A DNA stretch of 8,019 bases from Chloroflexota bacterium (GTDB taxonomy: Bacteria; Chloroflexota; Anaerolineae; B4-G1): NCBI GenBank assembly GCA_011046405.1, contig DSAR01000061.1, positions 1-8,019 on the forward strand. Reading direction: 5' to 3'. Below, piece by piece: positions 7,767 to 8,019 of this stretch (its first letter is position 1; the number at the start of each line of letters is the position of its first letter). The position numbers and the translations under genes are program-made. The notes beneath the pieces are model-generated. The model was not told where the DNA came from. It did no database searches and saw nothing but the letters and a program-made list of their open reading frames with translations.

Positions 7767-7956
7767 GCGAATGGTGAATAGCGAATGGCGAATAGCGAAT
7801 GGCGAATGGCGAATGGCGAATGGCGAATGGCGAATGGCGAATGGTGAATGGCGAATGGCGAATAGCGAATAGCGAATAGCGAATGGCGAATAGCGAATGG
7901 TGAATGGGCGAATGGTGAATGGGCGAATGGCGAATGGGCGAATGAGCGAATGAAGC
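7753..7956 (+). repeat. Heptanucleotide tandem array, 27 units, consensus gaatggc
   Basis: From 7761 to 7956 the sequence is 27 uninterrupted units that begin with gaat, preceded by one degenerate unit aaatgagc at 7753. Twenty-one units are 7 nt (11 gaatggc, 6 gaatagc, 4 gaatggt), five are 8 nt (3 gaatgggc, 2 gaatgagc) and the last is 9 nt (gaatgaagc). The 8-9-nt forms sit at the two edges, with the 7-nt forms in the middle. Higher-order copies are visible: a 15-bp pair (7895-7909, 7910-7924) and a 14-bp pair (7776-7789, 7790-7803). The array resembles the short tandemly repeated repetitive heptamers known in cyanobacteria, although no relation is implied. It has no spacers, inverted symmetry or coding signal, and it contains the stop of the preceding gene. 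Confidence 0.97.
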
Positions 7957-7980
7957 AATAACCACCCCCACCAGCATACC
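7957..7980 (+). other. Junction between two repeat arrays
   Basis: A short non-repetitive stretch with a C-rich core (ccaccccca) separates the heptamer array from the octamer array. The last 8 bases (agcatacc) are already a degenerate octamer unit. No terminator hairpin or gene signal is seen. Confidence 0.6.
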
Positions 7981-8019
7981 AATATACCAATATACCAATA
8001 TACCAATATACCAACATAC
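7981..8019 (+). repeat. Octanucleotide tandem array, unit aatatacc, right end open
   Basis: Four perfect copies of aatatacc (7981-8012) are flanked by a degenerate copy on the left (agcatacc, 7973-7980) and another at the right edge (aacatac, cut by the window). The unit is AT-rich, unlike the neighbouring gaatggc array and the GC-rich genes. The array continues off the edge, so its full length is unknown. Confidence 0.95.

Noticed and set aside
7700..8017. Three overlapping minus-strand open frames of 93-105 codons with IRHSPFA-type repeats
   Set aside because: They arise because the reverse complement of the heptamer lacks stops in all frames. They have no domain, no start context and pure repeat composition.
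7753..8019. CRISPR array
   Set aside because: The units are 7-9 nt and contiguous with no unique spacers, and no cas genes are present.
7767..8019. Rho-independent terminator after the third gene
   Set aside because: No GC-rich hairpin followed by a T run is visible on the + strand; the region is direct repeats only.

Overview
The window is about 60% GC by eye and carries three genes in a row on the + strand, followed by a short-repeat tract. The gene content suggests a member of the Chloroflexota, probably of the Anaerolineae/Caldilineae type. The third protein has the YYYxG motif of the DUF2298 (Chlor_Arch_YYY) family, which is known mainly from Chloroflexi and archaea, and DUF3160 proteins are also frequent there. 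The 7- and 8-nt tandem repeats around the genes fit an organism tolerant of such repeats, but this taxonomic call is an inference from protein families, not from a search.

Layout: (1) 2-2128 is a 5'-truncated gene for an exported DUF3160 protein; its real start and signal peptide lie off the left edge, and a Pro/Thr/Ala linker is visible at the edge. (2) 2157-3083 encodes a CapA-family (PGA_cap) metallophosphatase-like protein with an N-terminal signal or anchor, starting in a small heptamer repeat that places ATGs in all three frames. (3) 3144-7766 encodes a 1540-residue polytopic membrane protein fusing a GT39/PMT-like GT-C glycosyltransferase half to a DUF2298 half. (4) 7753-8019 is gene-free: 27 tandem 7-9-nt units (7761-7956) and then an 8-nt tandem repeat (7981-8019) running off the right edge.

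Gaps between genes are 28 and 60 bp with no visible terminator, so co-transcription is likely. All three products should act in or outside the membrane: a surface lipoprotein-like protein, an exported CapA-like enzyme and a lipid-linked-sugar glycosyltransferase. The simplest joint reading is an envelope glycan or surface glycosylation locus, but no substrate can be named.

The most unusual signal is the way short tandem repeats touch the coding sequences. The stop codons of genes 1 and 3 lie inside tandem repeats, the start of gene 2 lies in a heptamer repeat, and a degenerate heptamer stretch appears to be embedded in frame in gene 3. I see no RNA genes, insertion sequences, CRISPR arrays or convincing promoters, and no clearly new defence or biosynthetic system.
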